Shown one piece after another: positions 39,265-49,954 of a stretch of 64,000 bases of DNA. The notes under the pieces were generated by a model. It had not been told where the DNA came from and searched no databases. It saw only the letters and a list, made by a program, of their open reading frames with translations. The position numbers were made by a program, and so were the translations under genes. The stretch comes from Anoplolepis gracilipes (lineage: Eukaryota > Arthropoda > Insecta > Hymenoptera > Formicidae), in NCBI RefSeq assembly GCF_047496725.1, contig NC_132973.1, forward strand, positions 10,550,233-10,614,232, read 5' to 3'. Position 1 is the first letter of the stretch; every line of letters begins with the position of its first letter.

Positions 39265-39496
39265 TATTGTTTGTACATACAAGAAGCAGGAAATTCCGCA
39301 AGTGATTGTAATACGTATCGCGAATTCAGCATCCACAGAAGAAATATCATCTTGCGAGAAATTTAAAGTATACACGTTGAAAGAAATCATTTTCGAGAGA
39401 GAAAGCATTCTTCATAGAGAAGCATTTTGTGTCCCTCATGAATTTACAAGAAAATTACATGCGCAAGATTTTATTAAGGAACACCAAGCATCAAAG
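39265..39496 (+). other. Possible exon upstream of the SV2-like gene
   Basis: An open stretch of about 77 codons without a good starting ATG ends exactly at a strong donor (CAAA|GTAAGT at 39497). It could be a non-coding first exon of the SV2-like gene, which has a usable UTR acceptor (GATCTGTTTCAG) ending at about 43021, or an exon of an unseen gene. Translated content is charged but not recognised. Confidence 0.25.
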
Positions 39497-41679
39497 TAAG
39501 TGTCAAAAAAACACTCGAAGAGCAAACGTATCGTATCTGTAACATCGAAATGTAAACTCTTACTGACAATTAGATTATACTTCTACTTCATTCTTTATTT
39601 TACGTTATCATCTAACGAGCATCGTATGACATTGCCAGCATTTTTTCCGCATTGTCAAAATCAATTGGCAATGTTGGACCGATTATGACATTTTCGACAT
39701 TGAAGTTAACAATAATTACAAATCATTTGACCTTTCAGTGAAGAACCCTTTAACAAGCGCGCCAATTCGAGCTCTCTATACAACGGCTTGACCTCGTATC
39801 CTCTTCACGTATCATTAGCATCGTTTCTTCAACATCATACGCGATCATCGCTAAGACGCGCGTATGAAATCGTTTTATTTGTGTTTTTATTAAGACAGAT
39901 ATTTGTACAAGTGTTAAGACGCATAGAAATATTTTTAGTCCTATATTACAGGAAATAACGTATCTCCCGATTTTATTTCTGACGCTACAAAACAGGACAT
40001 TGAAGTGGAAAAAAGGCTTTACATTAAAAAAACAATATATTTAAATACGTTTTATTTCATTAAGTATTCAAAAAACGATTTATAATCAAAAGCTTTATAT
40101 AATAGATGGATTAATAGAACGTTTCATCGATTTTTTGTATAAGGATTGAAATATATTGTAATTATAGTTATTATATATACACTATTAATTATATATACAC
40201 TTTGTTATCAAGATATCTGTAATTATGAAGTCTATTCCACATTCCACTTTGATGATATGCATAAATATTGATTTAATTACTTGAATACTCGGATATTATT
40301 TATGTGTATAACTTACTAACATTTCTACTTTTACGATTATCTGGATAGCATTAGCTATTTAGATATGTTTATCTATATTATAACTGTCATCCTGTTATGA
40401 TAATCTTTGAAAAATACGTCAATTAATTTGAGATAATAAAATAATATTCAAGATAGAATAATTGTCGCGTTTTACACATATTTATTTAATTCGCTTTTAA
40501 ACGTGAGACGGAAATTGATGGTAATATTTTATGTTTGTAATTATCTAGAATTGCAACCTACAAAAGATATCTCAGTCTCGCCAAATATTATTTTAATGAT
40601 AAATTTTTTGAACTCGAGTTTTCCTCAAGTGTTGAGATATAATAAATACTTCTAGAATTATAAACGAATAAAAAAGAAGAAGATTTCTCGCAAACTATGT
40701 TTCAAGAAACCAAATGAATACTACATTCTTTTAATCTGATGGAATCTTATTTTGAGGTATCAGTAAAAGATGTACGTTGCAAAGAAATAGAAAGTTGCCA
40801 TAAATTATGACATTTATTCCTTCGATATTTTGAAAGAAATCAACCGCTAATCCACAAGTTAGCCAAGAATCTGCCATTAATCTGTCACGTTCCATTGACA
40901 TTTTGTATATACGTTTTTGCAATCAAATATAAATTATGCATCTCGATTCTGTCGACACGCACCGTTCTTATAATTAATAGTCATGTATAGTAATCTTTTT
41001 ACGATTATTACAAAAAATAATTCCCAGAATTTCTCACTTATATTATCAGGATGTTTTATTGAAAAATAGCCAATTTTAATTTACAAGTTTCGAAGTTTCT
41101 AGATGGAATTGCTCAATGTTTAATACTCAAGTTCACAAATTTAATCGTAAATGAAACGATTCTGTGTCGCGTCGTAAAGGAACGCGCGTGATATTCGTTC
41201 ATTAGCGAGTATTTGGTACAGGATGTCGTGTCGTTTCCTAGAGTGGCGTTAAACCGCGAACCGTCCCCCTCGCAATTACATCGTTAAGCTTCTGTTCTTT
41301 TCGTGATATAAATGACCGGTCAAGCTTCTTATAAAACTTGCTCTAAATTCGATATTTTTAAATATAATATATAAATTATTAAATATGGATATATTTATTT
41401 ATAAAATATAATATGCGCGATAAAATAATAAATAATATATATATATATAATAAAAGATTAAATTCCATCACATGTATATCATTATCAGCAGGCATATTAT
41501 ATGTATCTGACATGTTATCTTGACGTTAAGTACTTGAAAATTTGTTATTTTAAATATGTAAAACTTAAAAAACTTGTGCATCAGCTTTTATTATACCTCC
41601 GAGCCAAATCGATAATAACAGAGGGTAAATTGTCTCTCGAGTGGTAAAATACTTCCCTTGAGAAACTACCCTTCAACAA

Positions 41680-41752
41680 GACCGTGTGGCCTAACGGATA
41701 AGGCGTCGGACTTCGGATCCGAAGATTGCAGGTTCGAGTCCTGTCACGGTCG
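41680..41752 (+). tRNA. tRNA-Arg (anticodon TCG)
   Basis: A 73-nt cloverleaf without intron. The acceptor stem GACCGTG pairs with CACGGTC, with G as discriminator. The D region is TGGCCTAACGGATAAGGC. The anticodon stem GTCGGA/TCCGAA holds the loop CTTCGGA, giving TCG, which reads CGA Arg codons. The T arm GCAGGTTCGAGTCCTGT has the TTCGAGTC B box. It sits alone, far from coding genes. Confidence 0.97.
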
Positions 41753-41756
41753 AAGT

Positions 41757-41766
41757 GTTTTTTTTT
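41757..41766 (+). terminator. Pol III terminator of the tRNA gene
   Basis: A T-run starts five bases after the tRNA 3' end, as expected for RNA polymerase III termination. Confidence 0.85.
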
Positions 41767-43226
41767 GTCCTCAAATCGAGTCATTTATATTACATAATTT
41801 ATTCTTTGAAAAATCCAAATGACAGATATATAACTAATTAATTTTTATTATTGTATTTTTATTTTATTTTATCTTTCTAATGTGTATGGAGATTTAAACA
41901 AGTTTGTTCCTCAAAATAATTATTTTATTTTATTGTACTTTTGTAATACATATTACATATATTTTTATAATCTTATCATAAGAATGTTTAATATTTTTAC
42001 ATCAGATTATGTATTGCGACATTTTTTTTACTATTTACGAGGATAATTTAAAAAAAATGACAATATTTGCTACGATTTATTTCGTCAATAGCTAATGATT
42101 AGTAACAATGTCGATAGCCAATTATTACCAAGCGAGAATTAGAACGCAATGTTACGTATAGCGGCTTGTACGTTGTTCATAATAGAATTGTGGGAACTAG
42201 TAATAAATTAAATGATCGCAAAACAGTGCAAAGTTAAGACACATTCAATGTTTTTTCCGAGTACTGTGCGTGTATCAAGGACATCCTCGAAGTACGCTTC
42301 AAAGGTGATAATCGCGAATAATATGTCGATTTAATAACACTTTGTTTGATTAGCATAGAGCAAAAATAATACAAATATAACGCAAATTATTTTTATGTAT
42401 TAATGCAAAATAATGCACAAATTTTATATATTCCATATCTTTGTAAACATAATAGAAGAATTATACTTGCAGAGAAAAATATAATATTAAATGTTGAACG
42501 CGCAGCTTATATATATTTGATAATATTGTTTTTAAGAAAGATGGGTTATAATAATAAATAATAAACGGTTGTCTGTATGTGTGTGGGATGAAAAGACAGC
42601 CAATGATCCCGAGATGTGTGTTAGAGATCTACGCTAGGTCACTGTTCGCAAGGCTCTATTCCATCATTAATCCAATTACAAGCTAATCTCGCTCGAATTC
42701 ACATTAACGATAACACGCGATAGTGTTTCATCGTGAAATTATAGGTTCATAACGCGAGGGAATGTCGACCCACGGTGTCAAACTATAACGACTAGTACTT
42801 TAGGAATATTGCACACATCACACATACGCTCGACGTTGTTAGATGAATTCGTATAATTTCATCCGCGCTTTTCCAAGCTATTACGTAAATGAACCGTTAA
42901 CGAGTTCATAAAACGTAGCGACATAAAACGGTAAAAACAAAATCTTGATGTGGATACCACTGGTGTGATGCACGCGTAATCGATAAAATAAAAGTTTCAT
43001 AAGTTTTATTCGATCTGTTTCAGTTTACGAGCGAGCGCAAAACCCAGCCCCGCCGACGAGCAGCAGCAGATCAGCGCAGATTCAGCAGGAAGACTTCGCC
43101 CAGACTTACCGATTCGCAACAACTATATCGGCTTGATCTTCGACCAAGGTACCTGTCGAACGCGAGGGTTCAATATCTGATTTTTTTAACCAAGGCAGCT
43201 TCACCCACACGCGCCGACATCGTAGA
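41767..43226. other. Upstream region of the SV2-like gene
   Basis: AT-rich with no supported gene. A pyrimidine tract and AG at about 43010-43021 (GATCTGTTTCAG) may be the acceptor of a 5' UTR exon running into the SV2-like start codon at 43227. Confidence 0.35.
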
Positions 43227-43272
43227 ATGGTAGAAGGTGAACCCGACACAAAGCGCAATATTAGTACGTATA

Positions 43273-43326
<54 letters not shown>

Positions 43327-45733
43327 AGTTTATTAAAATTTCTGCTCTGGTCATTTATATTACAAATTTTAATTTTAATACGACAGAGTGTGATGTAAAA
43401 GACGAGCGGCTAAACGGTTGCGGTTCTAAGGACCTCGAACTTGCCCGTAAGTTATAAATTCAAAAATCATATATTTTTATATTCATAATAAACCAAGTTT
43501 ACGATTTATATAATTAATTATATATTTATATTGCAATCACAGGCATCGGATTAAAAGGCAAGACTCTCGATCCAGAGAAGGGATCCTATGTTCAAGCCGA
43601 TTTCGAAAAAGCCATTGAACTAAGCGGTGAGTTTATTTATTCCGACAATTAAAGCGCAATAATTATATTTTTTAAAAATGCTTATTACATCATTATTAAT
43701 CATTATATCTCTTTACAGAATATGGCAAGTTTCATTACTTCCTGCTCGCGGTATGCGGCTTCGTCAGCACCAGCGAGGAGATGGACGTGATTTCCATGTC
43801 CTTCATCCTGCCAAGTGCACAATGTGATCTGAAGCTCAATACTCAAGCGAAGGGATGGCTCAACTCAATCATCTTCATCGGGATGATGGCCGGGGCGTAC
43901 GCGTGGGGCTCCATAGCGGACGCTCTCGGTCGTCGGAAAGTCCTGATCGCTATCTCATTCATGAACGCCCTGTGCATTGTAGCTTCTAGTTTCAGCCAAA
44001 CGTACGAACTCTTCATGTTGTTCCGTTTCTTGAATGGTGCAGCGTAAGTATCAAAATCCACATGTGATCTCGATGACAATCGTCGGCTAGCACGACGTGG
44101 ATCTGGATTACGCAATAATATCTCAGCAACGAAAAGATTGAATAATTTAGTAACATTCTAGGCTGGGAGGTAGCGGACCTGTCATCTGGTCGTATTTCGC
44201 TGAATTTCAGCCAAAGTCCAAACGCGGCTCAATGCTGTCCTTCATGGCGGCATTCTGGACGTTAGGAAATCTTTTCGTGGCTGGTACGTTTTGATAATTA
44301 GTAGTTATAGTTTTCTCTTAATATATACACATTGATATATTTGCGAGTCTTCTTTGCATTCACAGGTTTAGCATGGTTGATCATCCCTAGAGAAATGGGT
44401 TTCACGAGTTCGACATTCACCTACAATTCTTGGCGAATCTTCCTGTTGATCTGCGCTATTCCGTCGTTCGTTGTGACGGGGTTGCTTCTATTACTCCCCG
44501 AATCTCCCAAGTATCTCTTGTCCTCTGGAAAGTATGAGGAGGCACTTGAGATCTTTCGCAAAATATATGTAATTAATACCGGTAAACCACGTGACACCTA
44601 CATGGTAATTAGACTTTGAATGATTTAATCAAAATGAAGAAAGTAAAATTAATTTTCATCGAATGCATAAAATATTTATAACGTAATTTTTCACACGCAG
44701 GTAAAAGAACTGATTCTCGATGACTTTCAAGATTCGAATCTGGTGAAAGACGAAGTCGAGGAGAAGAGCAAATGCAAAACTATGTTGAGTGACATTGTGG
44801 AGAATAGTAGACAACTATTTGTAACGCCTATTCTTCGTTTCACGATAATATCGATTGTTATTAATTTCACTTTTCACATCGGTTATTACGGTCTCATGAT
44901 GTGGTTCCCGGAACTGTTCAATCGTTTCGATGAATACCATCGTGATCAACCGGGTGTAGTGGCCTCGATATGCCAGGTCACCGATTATGTCGTTAATAAG
45001 GGTTCGCATAGCATCGAAAATGTTTGCTCGGATAAAATAGGAACGTCCGTCTTTATGGAATCCCTTATCACAGTGGCGTCCGCTATACCTGCCAATATCA
45101 TCGCTGTCCTGGGGATGGATCGCCTTGGGCGTAAATTTTTTCTAGGTATTTTACAAATAATATAACAGAAAGCAATAAGGATATTTTATTGCGAAAAAAA
45201 CACAAAATTTTATATAGTTTTTTTAAAATATTTTTTTAACACTATATATACGCACATTTATATGAACACAACCAACTATATAGACATTTCTTTGCAGTGT
45301 TCAGTACATTCTCATCGGGACTTTGCTCGATCGGTTTATATTTCGTATACAACAAGTATCAGAATTTGACTGTGTCGGCTATCTTTAGTGGCGCAATAAG
45401 TTGCGGTAATGCGGCTCTGGACTGTCTCATTACTGAGGTATTCCCGACGCAATTGCGTGCAACTGGAATCGCCATATCAATGGTTGCCGCCCGTCTTGGC
45501 GGGATAATTGGTAATATCGTTATAGCCCAGCTGCTGGACATGTATTGTCCAGCACCGACCTTCATAGTGGCTGCTCTTCTGATTGGTAAGCACGACTATA
45601 TACAATATCTTTTCTAACTTTTACATTCAATTCTTCTTTTTTATTCAATTCTATACTCAACTCTATTTTTTTTGCAGGAGGAGGCTTATTGTGTTTATTC
45701 TTACCGAACACAACGCGCGAGCCACTTTCCTGA
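43227..45733 (+). CDS. SV2-like synaptic vesicle glycoprotein 2-type MFS transporter
   Basis: A major facilitator superfamily membrane protein of the SV2/SVOP group, expected in vesicle or plasma membrane; the substrate is unknown. Nine coding exons: 43227-43263, 43387-43446, 43543-43626, 43719-44043, 44162-44283, 44366-44604, 44701-45145, 45298-45585 and 45678-45733. All phases fit, giving 551 residues. Residues 1-60 are a hydrophilic cytosolic tail, followed by TM1 (FHYFLLAVCGFV). Motif A GSIADALGRRK (124-134) lies between TM2 and TM3. PESPKYLLSSGKYEEALEIF follows TM6, as in the sugar-porter/SV2 group. A second-half motif A, GMDRLGRK, is present. The segment between TM7 and TM8 (ELFNRF to IENVCSDK) is short for a vertebrate SV2 luminal domain. 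The first short exon is the least certain; its intron is mostly a CT repeat. Confidence 0.92.
43275..43325. repeat. (CT)n microsatellite in SV2-like intron 1
   Basis: About 25 CT units fill nearly half of the 123-bp first coding intron, starting 11 bp after the donor. Confidence 0.9.
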
Positions 45734-46812
45734 CCCTAGCAGAAGTCCACATTCATCAATCTACAATCATTTATATATTTCTTTCGAGTACAAGCGTCTC
45801 ATTGAATTTTATAAGCTTTTGAATTACTAAATTACAGCATTGTATAGAGGAAAATTTAAATTTTGAAAATATTTTCATTTTATAAGTAGAAAACTACAGA
45901 ATCTCTATTGTTTATAATAATTCTTATTGATAAAGAAAAGAGATTTTTAAGCAGAACATTATGCAGCGGAATAGTATAAGAAAATATGAAGAAAATATGA
46001 ACAAAAAAGCATCTAATTGTAAGATGCTAATTAGTACAAGAAAGATGTAACAGAATTAGATATTTTAGTAGAATTTTATATATATATATATATATATATT
46101 GATATTATAATCACATAGAATTTAGATAAAATAATTAAAATATGAATTAAATATGTCATAAACTAATATATTATAAAATTTTTTTCTTATATCCCTTTAT
46201 ATACAGGAAGAAAATTTTAAATTTATATATTATATGAAAAAAATATATTTTTACATTTTTTTTTTTATAAAGCAAATATAACTAGAAAAATATTTTATTT
46301 AGTACTATAAAAATTGTAAATTATGATTTCTTTTATTTGTTAACGATTACATTTGTTTATGCATCAAAATCTTTAAATACTTATATTTCTTTGTAAAATG
46401 TAATACCTACATACTTAAAAAAATGATTTTTCTCACGTTTCATGATTATATAGAATTATTATCACATTTTATCCATGTATATGTCGAAAATATTTACTAA
46501 ATAAATTCAGTAAACGATATAAATTTATCATTTTACTTGTGAGATAACTTTAATATATAGATCCTAATATATAAAATAATTAAAAAACTAGCATAAAAGA
46601 AAAAGAAATATTTTTTGAGGCATATATAAGCTTTTTATATACTTTCCAAATTTTCTTTTCGTATAATTGAAAGTCATAGCAGGTACGTACATAAAATATG
46701 TTGTACATAAGATATGTTTCTTTAGAATAGGAATTAAATAAAAAAGAGACAAGATATGAAGTAAAATCTCCATTTTTTCAATATATTTAACATATCCACA
46801 TAAAGTATGAAA
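45734..46812. other. Shared 3' region of SV2-like gene and RpL17
   Basis: The two genes converge here. The sequence is strongly AT-rich with a short TA repeat near 46079-46100. No open frame of note; it presumably contains the two polyadenylation regions. Confidence 0.5.
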
Positions 46813-47675
46813 TTATTCCCTCATCATCTTCTCCTTTTGTCTAGCAAGCTTTTTCTTGCTAAGCTTCTTCTTTGATGGCTCTTCTTCTGTGGCTTTCGCA
46901 ACAACATCCTCCTTTTCTGTTAAGATCACTTCAATGTGACAGGGTGAGCTCATGTAAGCTATAAATATTACAAATCATAACACTAATATAATGCATTTCA
47001 ATGAAATAAATTTTTAAGGAATTAGATTCTTTTATATATAATACACTTACGATTTATACGCCCATGAGCTCTATACGTCCTCCTGCGAAGGCAAGGTGCA
47101 TGATTAACCTGTATATGCTCAATAACAAGACGATCCACATCGAGTCCCTTGTAATCTGCATTGCTTTCAGCATTTTTCAGAAGCTGCAGCAGAAACTCTG
47201 CTGATTTTTTAGGCCAACGACCTAAAATAACAAAATTGCTATAAATACTTGTATTTTAATTAAAATTAAACTTTATGATATAACTCAAGTATTTGATTAA
47301 TTACATATAGTGATTTTAGAATAATGCTCGCAGAAACTTTAGGTACCTTGCGTAGTGCCGAATTGTTTGGCTTGGGCACATCTACCGACACCACCATTGA
47401 ACCTACGGAAAGGAACGCATTCCTTATATTCGATGACATTTTTCAGGTATTTCTGCGCCCTTCGCAGAGCCATACTTTTGATAGCACGTGCTGCCTCATG
47501 AGTGTTCTATAACGTAAAGAGAAAAATACCCGATTGTAAACATGAATCTCTTTTGTGAGAGGTTATGTTTCTTCAAAAAGAGAAAAATATTTACCTTAAA
47601 ATGCACGCGAAGATTGGAACCACGTGCCTTGCACGACTTGGTCTGGTTGACCGGTTCGTGGGAGTAACGACCCAT
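46813..47675 (-). CDS. RpL17: 60S ribosomal protein L17 (uL22)
   Basis: A component of the large ribosomal subunit lining the exit tunnel. Four coding exons: 47675-47595, 47506-47347, 47221-47051 and 46958-46813, all in phase, giving 185 residues (Drosophila RpL17 is 186). The start MGRYSHEPVNQTKSCKARGS and the uL22 core (AQKYLKNVIEYKECVPFRRF, then GRWPKKSAEFLLQLLKNAES) are characteristic. The tail is Lys-rich and ends KMMRE. An acceptor (GATTTCAG) ends at 47682, seven bases upstream of the ATG, so an intron splits the 5' UTR. The likely transcription start at about 47981 has a pyrimidine-tract start as in other ribosomal protein genes. Confidence 0.97.
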
Positions 47676-47971
47676 TGCGTCCTGAAATCACAGACAAATC
47701 GATCACGACTCCGTCGGCTTCAAGTCGGCTCTCCCTGCGACCATAAGTAGTATGACTATGGTCAGCAGCGATTCGTCATGCCGTATTTCTTTCGCGATTT
47801 TGTCAATTCTCGCGAACGGACGCAACATTTTTCGCGCCTAGTTTGCAGCTCATGATTTTCTACTCGAAAAATTATGTTTTCCGGAATCCCTATTTCAATG
47901 CTGAGCTGGATGCGAACAGATTCAAGAAACATGACATCGTCGACATACATACCTCTCGACACCACGATTTT

Positions 47972-47981
47972 GAAGGAAAAG
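47972..47981 (-). promoter_or_regulatory. Possible 5' TOP start of RpL17
   Basis: On the minus strand the sequence reads CTTTTCCTTC about 300 bp upstream of the start codon, followed by open sequence that could be the first UTR exon. A C followed by pyrimidines is the hallmark of growth-regulated translational (TOP) mRNAs. The exact start site is inferred. Confidence 0.35.
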
Positions 47982-48931
47982 TCGTCTCTCGTAACTAGCG
48001 AGTAGCGTCTGACTTCCTGTACGCATCCAAGGGTACCAACTGAAAACTAGGGCTGTGTTCCAAAATTCACTGCCAGTACTGCCAGCATGTTATTATCTTT
48101 GTCTAGTACTAGTGAACAACAAGGATGACAATATGCTGGCAGTACCTGGCAGTACGCAGTACTGGCAGTAAATTTTGGAACACAACCAAGGTCTCAGGTC
48201 TCATGCGTGCGCACGTGACAATGCGTGACAGCAACGGATCGTCTGTAAAATGAGACCTCAATATATTTTTTGTAAAAACGTTTTAAACGATATTGCATCT
48301 TCAAAATTAAATAATATCGTCGTATCGTGATAAATATTTTTGTACTTGTATGTGGAAATTGTATCTTCTAACCTAACCTAACCTAATCTAAAGTTGGTAC
48401 TTTGCTATCGCGAAAATTAATTTGATTCGTTATATCGAATATCGATTATCGATTGAAGCTAATGAGTTTATTACGTGAGCAATTGGAATAATAACAAGCA
48501 AGATAGAGACGATTTTATAGATTGTTTTATATTTGGTAATGCACAGTATATATTTTATTAATTAATAATACGTTTTATAAATGAACATATGCGTGTATAT
48601 AAGTGATTTTTCAATACTGACCAACATACTTGACAATCCTTTTTAGAACATATACCGCTCATTCAGATGAAATTGATTTTGCAATATTATTCAAGCTTTT
48701 ACAAATGAAATAAAGTTCTTTTCTTTGATAAGAAAATGATTTTATATTTTTAAATAAATTTAAAATATATTTGGTCACATTTAAAGTTTACAACAGTTTC
48801 GAGAAAATGATCTGCAAATATTTAAATATCTACATGTACTGATATCAATTATGTTATATATGTTATAATACATATTCTTTCATTCTAGACTTTTATTTGA
48901 CAAATCACGGGTGCATTCTTTTGTTTGTATA
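47982..48931. promoter_or_regulatory. Divergent promoter region RpL17 / UROS
   Basis: About 950 bp between the likely RpL17 start (-) and the UROS start codon (+). It contains the MITE-like element at 48051-48187 and a TAACCTAACCTAACCTAA-type run near 48370. The right half is AT-rich and probably the UROS 5' UTR. Confidence 0.45.
48051..48187. mobile_element. Small MITE-like element, copy 3 of 3
   Basis: The ends GGCTGTGTTCCAAAATTCAC and GTAAATTTTGGAACACAACC are near-perfect inverted repeats, continuing into TGCCAGTACTGCCAGCAT and its complement. This is the best-preserved copy (137 bp). It lies about 70 bp upstream of the likely RpL17 transcription start, in the RpL17/UROS divergent promoter region. 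Confidence 0.85.
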
Positions 48932-49817
48932 ATGCTCGGGAATAATAAAATAGTGATATTATGTAAAGGAATGTCTGAAATGAGTGACAAACAAGAAACA
49001 TACATAAAGACATTAGAATCTGCTGGTTATACTTGCGAATGTTTACAAACTTTGCAATTCGAATTTGTGAATATTTCAGAATTGCAAGCATGTCTGTCAA
49101 CAGTGGATAAATATAGTGGTAATATATATTAGTTGTACATATTATTTTCACTTTATATATCATTAATTATATATTTTCTACAATTTGTAAATTTATGTTG
49201 TAGGTCTTATATTAACAAGTCCACGTACAGTTGAAGCTATTTCATTGGCAGTAAAGAACGATGCAAATATTCTGTATCATTGGCAACAGATACCAACGTA
49301 TTGTATAGGACCTGCAACTGATTCTCTCGCAAGAAATCAATTAAATTTGCAACATTGTATCGGTAGTCAATCTGGTAATGCAAAGCAACTAGCTGAAAGA
49401 ATTATTCTTGATCAAAAAAAAAATTCAAAACCATTATTGTATCCATGCAGTGAGATTGCACGAGAAACTATACCATATATTCTTAATGATAATGGAGTTA
49501 CAATACAAAAAATTGTAGTTTATAAAACATTAGCGAGTGAGTTGTTGGAACAAGATTTATCAAAAATACTTAAAAAATCTCCTAGCATATTTGTTTTCTT
49601 CAGTCCATCTACAGTAGAACATATTACAACACAACTTAAAGGAAATTCTTATAATATAAAAAATGTAAGAGCAGTAGCGATAGGTCCTGTAACAAAACAG
49701 GCATTGATTAATTCTGGTTTTAATGTATATACTACTGCAGATAAACCAGAACCAGAAGCTTTGATGCATGCGATCACAACTGCTGAATGTATGGAAAATT
49801 TAACTGAAAGCATTTGA
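48932..49817 (+). CDS. Uros: Uroporphyrinogen-III synthase
   Basis: Catalyses ring closure and D-ring inversion of hydroxymethylbilane to uroporphyrinogen III, the fourth step of heme synthesis, in the cytosol. Two coding exons: 48932-49118 and 49204-49817, joined in phase (G|GT), giving 266 residues; the human enzyme has 265. Family features seen: an N-terminal KxxxLESAGYTCECLQ segment, GLILTSPRTVEAI (start of domain 2), a CIGPATDS motif, LLYPCSEIARETIP, VFFSPSTVEHI, and AIGPVTKQAL near the end. The ATG at 48932 is the only one giving the conserved N-terminus; the frame upstream opens with a GTG codon. It converges with the FERM gene 137 bp downstream. Confidence 0.95.
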
Positions 49818-49954
49818 TGATAATATAATATTGATTATTTATTACTAATAATCTCAGTATATAATCTCTTTTTGCACATTGTCCATTTATATAAATAGAG
49901 CAACTACGGATAAACGAGTAAAGCTTTTAATAATCATCAGATATTTCATTAAAT

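Larger units (their letters stand above)
34831..41679. other. Repeat-rich intergenic region
   Basis: AT-rich DNA containing at least five inverted-repeat structures (listed separately), a 24-bp minisatellite and a possible exon at about 39265-39496. No other gene is supported. Confidence 0.45.

Noticed and set aside
41581..41784. 67-codon minus-strand frame containing RDRTRTCNLRIRSPTPYPLGH
   Set aside because: This is the antisense reading of the tRNA-Arg gene, a well-known annotation artefact.
48365..48385. CCTAACCTAACCTAA-type run, considered as telomere-like (TTAGG in insects)
   Set aside because: Only about four units in a gene-dense interior; too short to be more than a chance or interstitial trace.
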